Assembly: GCF_020281205.1 (NCBI RefSeq)
Contig: NZ_JACXZC010000019.1
Location: forward strand, 1 to 58,777
From: Empedobacter stercoris
GTDB taxonomy: Bacteria > Bacteroidota > Bacteroidia > Flavobacteriales > Weeksellaceae
Length of the DNA stretch: 58,777 nt
Reading direction: 5' to 3'
The notes under the pieces were generated by a model that was not told the DNA's origin, did no database searches, and was given only the letters and a program-made list of their open reading frames with translations. Below, one piece after another: positions 31,739 through 40,917 of this stretch (position 1 is the stretch's first letter; each line of letters starts with the position of its first letter). The position numbers and the translations under genes were made by a program.

Positions 31739-32557
31739 ATGTTAAAAAATATTTCATTAATCGCTTTACTATTTTCGAATTTTGCTTTTGCACAAAAATC
31801 TGAATTAGTACAAAATGACGTCTTTGGAAATCCTATTTTCATTGAGGAATCTATGCAAAAAGCACGAATTCGAATGATGCATATCGAAGGATACGATCAA
31901 GAATATTATACAAAATCAACCTACAATACAGCAGGAAATCCAACTAAACGTGATTATTTTGATGAAGAAGGAAATGTATCTTTTTCAGAATCTTTTAATT
32001 ACAACGACACCAACAAATTAGCTTCGAGAGAATTAAAAAATACGGATGAAAGTTTGATTTTTAACTTTGATTACGAATATACGCCCGAAGGTTACATTGT
32101 GACAAAAAGTGAAAATGATGTCAATGTTGTAAAAATAGAATACAAATTAGATCAGAATCAAAACATTACTTACGAACACGAATCGAACTTATTGGAGGAT
32201 AATGATATTTTTATCGAAAAAAATCATTTGTATCAAAATGGTTTTTTAGTTAAAACACAGGTAAAATATAACCAAGGATCTTATACATTAGATTATAAAA
32301 ACGATGCTAAAGGCAATCCGATTGAAGAAATTTATTTGGATAAAGATAACAAAGCTGTCAATAAATATCTCCGAAAATTTGACGACAACAATAACATGAC
32401 AGAAGAAGTAATGTTAGATGAAACTGGAAAAGTTAAGCATATTTCGACAATCAAATACCAATATGATAATCACAAAAATTGGACAAAAAGAACACAATAC
32501 GTGAAAAACTTTGATCAACCAATTTCAAACACAACAAGAACAATTCGTTACGAATAA
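31739..32557 (+). CDS. Exported YD-repeat-like hypothetical protein
   Basis: The product has 272 residues, with a signal peptide (MLKNISLIALLFSNFAFAQ). The mature part is built of repeating beta-hairpins of the form YNxxGNxTKRxYFDEEGNV, spaced about 20-25 residues (YNTAGNPTKRDYFDEEGN, KNDAKGNPIEEIYLDKDN, FDDNNNMTEEVMLDETGK, YDNHKNWTKRTQYV). This resembles short Rhs/YD-type repeats without any toxin or shell domain. It is likely periplasmic or surface-exposed. A terminator follows. Function is unknown. Confidence 0.75.
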   Translation: MLKNISLIALLFSNFAFAQKSELVQNDVFGNPIFIEESMQKARIRMMHIEGYDQEYYTKSTYNTAGNPTKRDYFDEEGNVSFSESFNYNDTNKLASRELKNTDESLIFNFDYEYTPEGYIVTKSENDVNVVKIEYKLDQNQNITYEHESNLLEDNDIFIEKNHLYQNGFLVKTQVKYNQGSYTLDYKNDAKGNPIEEIYLDKDNKAVNKYLRKFDDNNNMTEEVMLDETGKVKHISTIKYQYDNHKNWTKRTQYVKNFDQPISNTTRTIRYE

Positions 32558-32560
32558 CAC

Positions 32561-32587
32561 AAAGAGTCAATAAATTTGGCTCTTTTT
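32561..32587 (+). terminator. Hairpin terminator
   Basis: The stem AAAGAGTCAA / TTGGCTCTTT, with one G-T pair and loop TAAAT, ends in a T-run. Confidence 0.8.
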
Positions 32588-32650
32588 TATTTGATTGTTT
32601 AACTAAATGTTATTAACTTTATTCTAATCAACCATTTATCTCGTTTTATT

Positions 32651-33079
32651 ATGATAAAAAATGTGCAAGAATTTAATCGACTATTTCAATTGTATCAAAA
32701 AGATAATCGTTTCAACTTGTACATAAATGATTATCCTAAAAATGAATTTGCAATACAATTTTATAGTGACGAAATCGAAGATTTGAATTTAGAATATGTC
32801 GATTCTACAACTAATTCAGTGCGGAAAATTCAAGATTATCGTGCTAAATTAAGTGACTATTTTCGTCCTGAAGAATTGATAACGCTTGAAGTTATATCTA
32901 TTTCAGGTTATTTTAGACGATACGATTTTTATTTCTATACCAACGAAAAAACGTTTATTTTCAACTTTATTCATCGAGATTTTTTGTTTCAATTAATTGA
33001 TTTTCTTTTATCCGAATTGGATTGCAATTTTATTAGCCGTTTAAAAACTGAACTATTAATAAATTTGGAATACGAATAA
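32651..33079 (+). CDS. Hypothetical protein, 142 residues
   Basis: This is a cytoplasmic, aromatic-rich protein (MIKNVQEFNRLFQLYQKDNRFNLYINDYP...). It shows alternating beta-strands in the middle (ITLEVISISGYFRRYDFYFYTNEKTFIFNF) and a helical end. No motif or family is recognised. It lies 75 bases upstream of the radical-SAM pair on the same strand, with no terminator between, so co-transcription is possible but not shown. Confidence 0.65.
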   Translation: MIKNVQEFNRLFQLYQKDNRFNLYINDYPKNEFAIQFYSDEIEDLNLEYVDSTTNSVRKIQDYRAKLSDYFRPEELITLEVISISGYFRRYDFYFYTNEKTFIFNFIHRDFLFQLIDFLLSELDCNFISRLKTELLINLEYE

Positions 33080-33154
33080 TTCGTGATGTTATTTTTTTTA
33101 TAAACGACATCTTATGTCTGTTTAAATTATTTTTTTTGCAAAAAGCTGAATAAA

Positions 33155-34420
33155 ATGAATTTTGATCGGATTAATGAAAAGTTGAGTATTTTAGCTGATG
33201 CAGCAAAATATGATGTTTCATGCTCATCGAGTGGAAGTAAACGGAAAAACACAAGCATTGGATTAGGAAATGCTTCTCAATCTGGCATTTGTCATTCTTT
33301 TACAGAAGATGGTCGCTGTGTATCATTATTAAAAATTCTGTTGACCAATCACTGTATTTACGATTGTGCATTTTGTGTATCACGAAAAAGTAATGATGTA
33401 AAACGAGCTGCTTTTACTGTACAAGAAGTGGTAGATTTAACTATTAACTTTTATAGACGAAATTACATAGAAGGATTATTCTTAAGTTCTGGAATCTTCA
33501 AAAATGCTGATTTCACAATGGAACGTTTGCTTTTGATAGCAAAAAAATTACGTTTAGAAGAAAATTTTAATGGCTACATTCATCTTAAAACTATTCCTGG
33601 CGCAAGTGACGAGTTATTAAAAGAAGCAGGATTGTATGCTGATAGAATGTCAATTAATTTGGAGATGCCAACTGAAAAAGGTCTTCAATTAGTTGCACCT
33701 GAAAAATCGCACGAAGATGTAAAAAAACCTTTGGCCTTTATTCAACAACAAATGACTGAATATAATGCAGAACGAAAATTAATAAAGTCAACCCCAACAT
33801 TTGTGCCCGCTGGACAATCTACACAAATGGTGATTGGTGCGACACCCGAAAATGATATGGAAATTATGTATACGGCTAATCAATATTACAATAATTTCAA
33901 ACTTAAACGTGTCTATTATTCAGGATTCATTCCAATCAATCACAATGATAAGATGCTACCTTCTATTGGTACTCAACCACCATTACTTAGAGAAAATCGA
34001 CTTTATCAAACAGATTGGTTGATGCGTTTTTATCAGTTTGATGTCAAAGAAATTTTAAATCAACAAAATCCACATCTCGATACGGATATTGATCCAAAAT
34101 TAAGTTATGCCTTAAGAAATTTACATCTTTATCCGATTGATATTAATACCGCAGATTATCATTTAATTCTACGAATTCCAGGAATTGGTGTTCAATCAGC
34201 AAAGAAAATAATTACTGCTCGAAGATTTGGAAAAATTTATGCTTATCAATTAAAAAAATTAGGAATTGCTTATAACCGGGTTAAATTTTTTATGACATGC
34301 GCTGATGATCAATACCAACAAAAGGATTTACTTGGATCTCAGATTAAACATCGAATATTGAGTACGAGTAAAAGTAAATACCTTAAAAATCAACCTAATC
34401 AATTAAATCTTTTCGACTAA
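33155..34420 (+). CDS. Putative DNA modification/repair radical SAM protein (TIGR03916-like)
   Basis: The product has 421 residues. The radical-SAM cluster motif CIYDCAFC (Cys67, Cys71, Cys74) lies in LLTNHCIYDCAFCVSRKSND. Further cysteines occur at 23, 46 and 55 (SCSSS, GICHSF, GRCVS). The C-terminal ~80 residues carry a helix-hairpin-helix DNA-binding motif (ILRIPGIGVQSAKKII near 340), as in the family annotated as DNA modification/repair radical SAM. The reaction is unknown. The TAA shares one base with the ATG of the next gene, its usual partner. Confidence 0.9.
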   Translation: MNFDRINEKLSILADAAKYDVSCSSSGSKRKNTSIGLGNASQSGICHSFTEDGRCVSLLKILLTNHCIYDCAFCVSRKSNDVKRAAFTVQEVVDLTINFYRRNYIEGLFLSSGIFKNADFTMERLLLIAKKLRLEENFNGYIHLKTIPGASDELLKEAGLYADRMSINLEMPTEKGLQLVAPEKSHEDVKKPLAFIQQQMTEYNAERKLIKSTPTFVPAGQSTQMVIGATPENDMEIMYTANQYYNNFKLKRVYYSGFIPINHNDKMLPSIGTQPPLLRENRLYQTDWLMRFYQFDVKEILNQQNPHLDTDIDPKLSYALRNLHLYPIDINTADYHLILRIPGIGVQSAKKIITARRFGKIYAYQLKKLGIAYNRVKFFMTCADDQYQQKDLLGSQIKHRILSTSKSKYLKNQPNQLNLFD

Positions 34421-35181
34421 TGGAACGCTATGTTTTTGATAATAGTTTCGAAGGATTTTTGACATTAATTTTTGATTATTATGTTCGAAAACCTCAGCAA
34501 ATAAAAATTGTTTCGCAAAGGGATTTTTTACCATCGATGTTCGACGATGAATATATAGTAGTTACAGATGAACAAAAAGCGGAAAGGGTGTATAAAAGCT
34601 TAAAAAACAAATTAAATTCAACAAGTTACAAAGCTTTACAAGCCGTTTTTTTGTCAGAAGAAAAAGAAGCGTTTGAAAAACTCTTTCATTATTGTTGTTT
34701 AATAATTAATGAATCAACTGCAATACAATTAAATTACGGAAATGAGTTTGTGCTTTATGTAATGAAAATGTATCGTTCAGTTCATCGCGAAAAGCATCAT
34801 CATGAAGCATTTATCCGTTTTGAAAAGATTAATCAAGATTTATTTTTTGCTAAAACAGAACCCAAATACAATATTTTACCTTTGATTATCCATCATTTTA
34901 GAAAAAGGTATGCGGATCAAAATTGGATTATTTACGATAGTATTCGAAAATATGGAATTTACTATGATAAAAATTCAAAACAAGTTCATCAAATACAATT
35001 AAATTTCACTCCAAAATCTACAACATTACCTACCGAATACATTGATGTGGATGAAAATTTGTACCAAGAATTATGGAAATCCTATTTTCATTCGACAACG
35101 ATTGAGGCGAGAAAAAACTCGAAATTACAGATGCAATTGATGCCAAAGCGATTTTGGAAAAATTTAACTGAGTATAATTAA
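34420..35181 (+). CDS. TIGR03915-family DNA metabolism protein, radical-SAM partner
   Basis: The product has 253 residues (YVFDNSFEGFLTLIFDYYVRKPQQIKI...), with the family middle VMKMYRSVHREKHHHEAFIRFEK and the end HFRKRYADQNWIIYDSIRKYGIYYD. Proteins of this family always neighbour the TIGR03916 radical-SAM enzyme, and in many bacteria they are fused to a uracil-DNA-glycosylase-like domain. Here the protein ends without that domain, so the glycosylase part is either absent or encoded elsewhere. The start overlaps the upstream stop by one base. A terminator follows at once. Confidence 0.88.
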   Translation: MERYVFDNSFEGFLTLIFDYYVRKPQQIKIVSQRDFLPSMFDDEYIVVTDEQKAERVYKSLKNKLNSTSYKALQAVFLSEEKEAFEKLFHYCCLIINESTAIQLNYGNEFVLYVMKMYRSVHREKHHHEAFIRFEKINQDLFFAKTEPKYNILPLIIHHFRKRYADQNWIIYDSIRKYGIYYDKNSKQVHQIQLNFTPKSTTLPTEYIDVDENLYQELWKSYFHSTTIEARKNSKLQMQLMPKRFWKNLTEYN

Positions 35182-35206
35182 AAAAGGCTACAAATTGTAG
35201 CCTTTT
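35181..35206. terminator. Bidirectional terminator
   Basis: The stem AAAAGGCTACAA / TTGTAGCCTTTT, nearly loopless, lies between the convergent TIGR03915 and CtlX genes. Confidence 0.85.
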
Positions 35207-35212
35207 AACTAT

Positions 35213-36151
35213 TTATTTTTTTGGTAAGAATACCTCTGCCATCATACATCGAGCGCTTCCTCCTCCTAATTTTTCAATCAAATCAATCTTAACAGGTAAA
35301 ATTGGATTATAGTTTTCAATCTTAGAAATTTGATCTTCTGTTAATGAATTATAAGCTGTCTGCGACATTACCAAATATGATTGTCCTAAACCACCAACTT
35401 GCAACATATTTCCAGCAAATTGATGCATTTGCGTTTCTGTAATTGGAATAATCTCTTTTCCAGATTCTAAAATATACTCGCAAACCGCTTTCTTTTCTTT
35501 CTTATCATCGATAGAATCCAAACAAATAATCGCATATTTATCTGCTATACACATCATTACATTAGTGTGATAAATAGGTTTACGCTCACCGTTAACTGTT
35601 TGATTGGCTTGAAAAATAACTGGTGTATATTCTAATTCCTCACAAAATTCAATTAACAAATCCTCATCTGTACGTTGAGAAACACAAGCATAAGCCAATT
35701 CATTTTCGCGATCAAGAATAATACTTCCTGTTCCTTCTAAGAAAATCTCATCCTCTTCAGCGGATGTAAAATCAATCACATCTTCGATGTGAAATCCTTT
35801 CTCTTCTAATAAGCTCAATACATCTTCTTCGCGACGTTCTTCTCTTCTATTTTTTGCAAACATTGGGTATAAGACAACATTTCCGTTATCGTGAAAAGAA
35901 ATCCAATTGTTTGGAAAAATCGAATCTGGCGTATGTGGTGAAGCGGTATCTTTTATCGTAATGACATTAACACCTTTTGAGCGTAAAGCCGAAACCATTC
36001 CTTGGAATTCTGACAAAGCTTCTTTCTGAATATCTTCGTGCGATTCTGTTGTTTCGGTTTGAAAATAATTGTTAACAGCTGTTTCTGGATTGTAGTAAAA
36101 AGCTGTCGGTTCAACCATTAAAATAGTTGATGTATATTGTTTTTGTTTCAT
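35213..36151 (-). CDS. ctlX: CtlX-like citrulline/arginine hydrolase (amidinotransferase superfamily)
   Basis: This is a 312-residue guanidino-group-modifying enzyme. The pentein-fold catalytic set is visible: an Asp in PDSIFPNNWISFHDNG, a His in IYHTNVMM, and the nucleophilic Cys302 in GGGSARCMMAEVF. Relatives named CtlX are linked to citrulline use, and others act on arginine derivatives; the exact substrate here is not provable from sequence. It is the second of two adjacent superfamily members, one base after the upstream stop. An amidohydrolase precedes them on the same strand. Confidence 0.8.
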   Translation of the reverse strand: MKQKQYTSTILMVEPTAFYYNPETAVNNYFQTETTESHEDIQKEALSEFQGMVSALRSKGVNVITIKDTASPHTPDSIFPNNWISFHDNGNVVLYPMFAKNRREERREEDVLSLLEEKGFHIEDVIDFTSAEEDEIFLEGTGSIILDRENELAYACVSQRTDEDLLIEFCEELEYTPVIFQANQTVNGERKPIYHTNVMMCIADKYAIICLDSIDDKKEKKAVCEYILESGKEIIPITETQMHQFAGNMLQVGGLGQSYLVMSQTAYNSLTEDQISKIENYNPILPVKIDLIEKLGGGSARCMMAEVFLPKK

Positions 36152-36152
36152 G

Positions 36153-37067
36153 TTATTTTCGGATTAAAGGCATAGTCGAACATCTTAATAAACCTCCCAT
36201 TTTAGAGACTTCTCGGTAATTAATCCGTTCAACTTTTATATTCCATACATTTTCTAAATGATCATTTAAACGCGTAAAATTTTTCTCAGAAACGACTACT
36301 TCAGGAGAAATAGAAAAAACATTTGGATTCATCCAATACATTTCTTCTTTCGTTACTTCGAAAAGATTTTCTTTTCCAAAAATACCAACTATTTGCTGAT
36401 ATTCATGTTCAAATAAGAATCCTTCTTTGTAAATAATTGCTTTGTCTTTTCCAACAGGATTAAACGTGCAATCTAAATGCAAAATACCTTCGTACGGATC
36501 TTGGTCATTCTTTTTCAATTCGAAATCTAAGACTTTCTTATTTGGAAATTTAGCTTTGATATACTCTACAAATTGAACATTTGTACGTCCAGTTTTGAAT
36601 TGTTTAAAATCAGCTTGTTTGTAAGTTCCGACAAAAATATAATCGTTGTACAAAATAACATCTCCACCTTCTACATATACTTCTTCAGGTAAAGCATTGA
36701 TTTTATTCCCTTTAAACAAACGTTTAATATCGCGATAAGCTTGCAATTCTTCAAAACGATCTGGAATAATATTCGCTATAAAAAATTCATCTTCAATCAC
36801 AAATCCGACATCACGAGAAAAAACTTGATTACAATTTTCTATTAAAGTTGGACGTAAAACTTCTACTTCATATTTTTTTAAAACTTGTTCAAATTCTGAC
36901 ATCTCCTCAATCAATTTTTCTTCTATGGGATAATCATTATTTTTTACAGTTTCATAAGATTTTGCATCGAAAGTTTGATCAAGTGTTGGATTGACTCCAT
37001 TAGATTCTGCTCGACCCAAAACTACAGTTTGTAGCTGTGCCGTTTCATTCTGTACATTTAATCGCAT
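36153..37067 (-). CDS. Arginine deiminase/dimethylargininase-family enzyme
   Basis: The product has 304 residues and the pentein fold. The catalytic set is NQVFSRDVGFVIED, LHLDCTFNPVG (HxD) and the C-terminal nucleophile Cys296 in GGLLRCSTMPL. EGGDVILYNDYIFVG is the substrate-loop motif typical of DDAH and arginine deiminases. It hydrolyses a guanidino compound such as arginine or methylarginine to citrulline plus ammonia or amine. It forms a tight pair with the CtlX-like enzyme downstream. No arginine transporter or carbamate kinase is nearby, so this does not look like a standard ADI fermentation operon. Confidence 0.8.
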   Translation of the reverse strand: MRLNVQNETAQLQTVVLGRAESNGVNPTLDQTFDAKSYETVKNNDYPIEEKLIEEMSEFEQVLKKYEVEVLRPTLIENCNQVFSRDVGFVIEDEFFIANIIPDRFEELQAYRDIKRLFKGNKINALPEEVYVEGGDVILYNDYIFVGTYKQADFKQFKTGRTNVQFVEYIKAKFPNKKVLDFELKKNDQDPYEGILHLDCTFNPVGKDKAIIYKEGFLFEHEYQQIVGIFGKENLFEVTKEEMYWMNPNVFSISPEVVVSEKNFTRLNDHLENVWNIKVERINYREVSKMGGLLRCSTMPLIRK

Positions 37068-37094
37068 ATTTTTTGTGGTTTTTTATTTTTTTTC

Positions 37095-37122
37095 AAAAAA
37101 AATCCCGCAATTAGCGAGATTT
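37095..37122 (-). terminator. Terminator after the amidohydrolase gene
   Basis: The stem AAATCTCGC / GCGGGATTT on the minus strand (one G-T pair, loop TAATT) is followed by T8. It separates the amidohydrolase from the deiminase pair, so they may not be one operon. Confidence 0.75.
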
Positions 37123-37144
37123 AATTTCTGTATAAATATACATT

Positions 37145-38122
37145 TTATTTTTTAATTCCTAAAGCTTTCAAGCCATTTACAGTTGCAATATTCGAAAGTT
37201 GTTCCACATCATAGAAGTGACAAGATTCTAACATTACACGCAATTCTGTAAGTAAATGTCCGTCAGAGAAAGGTTTGTAAATATCATTGATATTATCTGT
37301 TCCAAATGCAACATTAATTCCTCTTGGAATCATTTCATCAACAGGCGTAATTGAATTATGAGAGGGCGCTAAACGCTCTGTACGATTGTGATCTATCCAA
37401 GCAGTTGGACAAGATACAATGTGCATATCTGCTTTTTTGATTAAATCATATAACTCATAACGGTATTTTCGGGGATGCGCCGCAACAGATATAGAGTGCA
37501 CTGCTGAAACTTTTCCTTGCATTCCGTGCTCTATTGTTTTCAATGCTAATTGCTCTGTTTCAATCTCTTCATCAGTATTAAACTGATCGACATGCACATG
37601 TACCAATTTGTTTTTTGCCTTTGCTGTAGATAATAAAATATCTAAATGCTCTTCTTCTCTACCAAAATCCTTGGCTGGTAAACCACCGATAATATCCACA
37701 AAATCAGAAGACATGTCAAACCATTCGCGTGCTTTTGGTTCAATAACACCTTTCAACACTTGATTTGCAAAACGCATTTCGATGTCTTTCCCGTAGTTAT
37801 CTTTTAAGCGCTGAGCGGCTTGAATACTACGATCTTCGATCACTTCATCTGCATCAATAAAAGAACCAATTGCTTGACAACCTTGCTCTAACATAAAGTT
37901 AATTGCTTTTTCCATACGGAAATAAATGTCATCAACAGATGAATTACGTTTCATGTCATCAACTAAGTGCCATTTTTCTTTTAAATATGAATTTGATAAA
38001 GCGAAAGTGTCCGAAGTTAACGAATAAGCTCTGTCTAAATGTGAATGTGTATTAACCCAACCTCCTTTTTCTTTGATTCTTTCAAGTACTTCTTCGATCG
38101 GATTGTAGTTTTGTCTGTTCAT
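37145..38122 (-). CDS. Amidohydrolase family protein (cytosine-deaminase-like)
   Basis: The product has 325 residues from ATG 38122; an in-frame TTG at 38158 adds 12 unlikely residues. It is a TIM-barrel metal-dependent hydrolase with metal ligands HSHLD near 40, HVHVDQ near 180, a His in SAVHSIS and the Asp in AFGTDNIND. The HVDQ and FGTDN motifs place it near cytosine/isoguanine deaminases. The real substrate may be a pyrimidine, creatinine or guanidino derivative; the neighbouring deiminases hint at the latter. A terminator separates it from them. Confidence 0.82.
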   Translation of the reverse strand: MNRQNYNPIEEVLERIKEKGGWVNTHSHLDRAYSLTSDTFALSNSYLKEKWHLVDDMKRNSSVDDIYFRMEKAINFMLEQGCQAIGSFIDADEVIEDRSIQAAQRLKDNYGKDIEMRFANQVLKGVIEPKAREWFDMSSDFVDIIGGLPAKDFGREEEHLDILLSTAKAKNKLVHVHVDQFNTDEEIETEQLALKTIEHGMQGKVSAVHSISVAAHPRKYRYELYDLIKKADMHIVSCPTAWIDHNRTERLAPSHNSITPVDEMIPRGINVAFGTDNINDIYKPFSDGHLLTELRVMLESCHFYDVEQLSNIATVNGLKALGIKK

Positions 38123-38236
38123 CGTGAGTTGTTTGTTTTCGGGATGTAAAATTAACAAGATTATTCAACAGAAATGAAGCGATTTTATCAAAAAGATTTG
38201 TGTAACTTTGTGCCTTTGTTAGTAACCTCAGCAAAT

Positions 38237-38266
38237 AAAAAAATCCAACATTAAGTTGGATTTTTT
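38237..38266. terminator. Bidirectional terminator after rel/spoT
   Basis: The stem AAAAAATCCAAC / GTTGGATTTTTT with loop ATTAA has T-runs in both directions. Confidence 0.8.
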
Positions 38267-38312
38267 GTTTTACTCTTTCTATCTTAACGATTTGGATTAA
38301 TTTCGACTAAAA

Positions 38313-40544
38313 CTAATTTTTATATGTTCTCTTAACAGATTGAATTCCCTCGATATTCTTTAATTCCATCATAATTTTTTCTAATTCTGCTTTATTTTTA
38401 ACAGAAACTGTAATTTTTCCATCAAAAATACCTGCATCTTCAGACAAATTAATACTGTGCATATTCAAGGAATTATTTTTCGAAATCACCAATGTAATAT
38501 CACTTACCATTCCCGAACGATCTAATCCTTGAAGTTCAATCAGTGCTTTAAATTCTTGTTGAGAAGAATCAATCCATTTAGCCTTAATAATTCTATAAGC
38601 ATAATTTGCTTGTAACGAAACAGAGTTAGGACAATCAACTTTATGTACTTTTATCCCTTTCGAAACGGTAATAAATCCATATACTTTATCTCCTGCAATT
38701 GGATTACAACAGCTTGCTAATTCATAATCTAAACGTTCCTCATCATTTCCAAAAACAAGACTATCTAATTTTGTTTTATCAACAGGAATATCTTCTTTCT
38801 TCGTTGTATTGAATGTTGATTTTCTAAATCGATTGATTAAACCAGTAAAACCAGAATTGCGTTCTGCAAACTTACGTAAATCATTGTTGTCTATAATTCC
38901 CATAGCAACATTATAAAATACATCCATACTTGAACCTAACTTAAAGTATTGCTGTAACTGATTAACTGTATTTTCGTTAAAATCAACCTTTAAGTGTCTC
39001 AATTTACGTTGAATAATTTCTTTTCCTTCATCGGCAATTTTACGTTTATCCGAATTTAAAGAAGCTTTAATTTTACTTCTCGCTTTACTTGTTACGACAT
39101 AATCTAACCATTCTAATTTTGGTTTTTGTTGCGTCGAAGTAATAATTTCTACCTGATCTCCACTTTGTAATTGATGCGATAAAGGATACAATTTTCCATT
39201 GACTTTTGCTCCCAAACAGTGATCACCAACATTCGAGTGAATTGAGTAGGCGAAGTCTAACGAGCTTGCTCCTTTTGGTAGCGAATGCAAATCTCCTTTT
39301 GGCGTAAAAACATAGATTTCTTTTGAATACAAATTGAATTTGAAATTGTCCATAAATTCAATTGCATCTTTTGTATCTTCTTGCTCTAACATTTCACGAA
39401 CTTGGTGAATCCATTCATCCACTTTCGTTTCATCGTTTGAGACATTTTCTTTGTATTTATAATGTGCAGCAATCCCCATCTCTGCTACTTCATCCATTCT
39501 TTCGGAACGAATCTGAACTTCAACCCAACGTGCTTGTGGTCCCATCACAGTCACGTGAAGCGATTCGTAACCTGTTGTTTTTGGTTGAGAAATCCAATCG
39601 CGCATACGTTTAGGATTTGGTATAAATATATCCGTAATTAAAGAATAGATTTTCCAAGCTAAGAATTTTTCATTTTTTCTATCCGAACGATAAATGACAC
39701 GAATAGCAAATAAATCAAACACCTCTTCGAAAGGGATTCCTTGATTTATTGTCTTTCTATAAATAGAATTAATCGATTTTGAACGCCCTTTAATCTCAAA
39801 CTCCAGCCCTTCGGCTTCTAATTTTTCTGAGATTAATTTACAGAAATCATCAATGTATTTTTTTCTTTCTGCTTCAGTTTCCGTTAACTTATGCTCAATG
39901 TTGTAGTATGCATCTGGTTTGGTATATTTTAAACTCAAATCTTCTAATTCAGATTTAATGTTATATAATCCCATTCGATGAGCTAAAGGTGCATAAATAA
40001 AAATGGTTTCAGAAGCAATTTTCAATTGTTTGTCTTCTCGCATACTCTCAAGTGTACGCATATTGTGAAGACGATCTGCGATTTTAATCAAAATCACACG
40101 AACATCTTCTGACAAAGTCAATAAAAGCTTTTTGTAATTTTCTGATTGAATCGAAACATCTTGTTTATTTAAAATTGCAATTTTTGTTAATCCATCAATA
40201 ATTTTAGCAATCTTTTTCCCAAAAAGTTTCTCAATATCCTCTAAAGTATAATCTGTATCTTCTACTACATCGTGCATTAGGGCTGCAGCAATAGAGGTTG
40301 CTCCAAGACCAATTTCGTCAGCAACTATTTTTGCAACAGCTATCGGATGATAAATATATGGTTCACCTGTTTTCCTGCGTTGGTCTTTATGCGCATCAAC
40401 AGCCAAATCAAATGCTTTGCGAATTAATTTTTTATCGTCATCGGACAGCGTAACATATGTATTTTGGAGCATCTCTTTATAACGTCTTGTTATTTCGATG
40501 TTCTCTTTTTCTAATTGTTCATTTGTAATAACGTGGGGCGTCAT
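38313..40544 (-). CDS. relA: Bifunctional (p)ppGpp synthetase/hydrolase (RelA/SpoT family)
   Basis: This is a 743-residue stringent-response enzyme that makes and degrades (p)ppGpp. The order is an HD hydrolase domain with an intact ALMHDVVEDTDY (about 90) and IADRLHNMRTL; a synthetase with EFEIKGRSKSINSIYRK and GYESLHVTVMGP; a TGS domain (VFTPKGDLHSLPKGASSLDFAYSIHSNVG); a ZFD/RIS region with CCNPIAGD; and a C-terminal ACT domain. Both activities look intact. It is a single gene; the 373-base upstream region shows no clear consensus promoter. Confidence 0.95.
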   Translation of the reverse strand: MTPHVITNEQLEKENIEITRRYKEMLQNTYVTLSDDDKKLIRKAFDLAVDAHKDQRRKTGEPYIYHPIAVAKIVADEIGLGATSIAAALMHDVVEDTDYTLEDIEKLFGKKIAKIIDGLTKIAILNKQDVSIQSENYKKLLLTLSEDVRVILIKIADRLHNMRTLESMREDKQLKIASETIFIYAPLAHRMGLYNIKSELEDLSLKYTKPDAYYNIEHKLTETEAERKKYIDDFCKLISEKLEAEGLEFEIKGRSKSINSIYRKTINQGIPFEEVFDLFAIRVIYRSDRKNEKFLAWKIYSLITDIFIPNPKRMRDWISQPKTTGYESLHVTVMGPQARWVEVQIRSERMDEVAEMGIAAHYKYKENVSNDETKVDEWIHQVREMLEQEDTKDAIEFMDNFKFNLYSKEIYVFTPKGDLHSLPKGASSLDFAYSIHSNVGDHCLGAKVNGKLYPLSHQLQSGDQVEIITSTQQKPKLEWLDYVVTSKARSKIKASLNSDKRKIADEGKEIIQRKLRHLKVDFNENTVNQLQQYFKLGSSMDVFYNVAMGIIDNNDLRKFAERNSGFTGLINRFRKSTFNTTKKEDIPVDKTKLDSLVFGNDEERLDYELASCCNPIAGDKVYGFITVSKGIKVHKVDCPNSVSLQANYAYRIIKAKWIDSSQQEFKALIELQGLDRSGMVSDITLVISKNNSLNMHSINLSEDAGIFDGKITVSVKNKAELEKIMMELKNIEGIQSVKRTYKN

Positions 40545-40917
40545 TTATTTGTATTTATGGTAATGTTAGTATTTTATATTATTGTTTAAAAAAGTTAGTC
40601 AAACCTTTATTTATCTGCTTTTGTTCAAATAAATATACGATATTTTCTATTTATATATCTGTTATTTTGCATATTTAAATTGTAAATTTAAGAAAATAAC
40701 AATGAATAGATTTTTAATGTGTATTTCATATACTATCAATTTGACAAAAATTAACGATTTTTAACTGACGTTTTTCCCATTTACTCATTCAAATGTCTAT
40801 AAATTTATTAAGAATATAAATTTCCTCGCTGTCTTAAAATAATTAATCAAATAATAATTTATCAAATAAAAACAATTCGTAATTTAATGCAACAAATAAA
40901 ACACAACACACACACAA
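40545..40917. other. Divergent intergenic region (373 bases) without a gene
   Basis: The region is very AT-rich and lies between the divergent rel/spoT and prpE genes. I see no open frame with protein-like composition, no hairpin strong enough for an RNA gene and no repeat apart from a short CA-rich stretch directly before the prpE ATG. A TAACTTTT near 40589 on the minus strand is a weak minus-7 candidate for rel. Confidence 0.6.

Noticed and set aside
31739-32557. YD-type repeats as an Rhs polymorphic toxin
   Set aside because: The protein is only 272 residues, has no shell-forming number of repeats, no autoproteolysis site and no toxin domain or immunity gene beside it.
32651-35181. The unknown 142-residue gene plus the radical-SAM pair as a defence system
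   Set aside because: No nuclease, sensor or toxin component is present, and the radical-SAM pair is a widespread housekeeping-like DNA metabolism module. The 142-residue protein may simply be a neighbour.
40545-40917. The 373-base gap as a possible small RNA or riboswitch
   Set aside because: It is nearly all A and T, no stable hairpin or conserved core could be found by eye, and no terminator lies inside.
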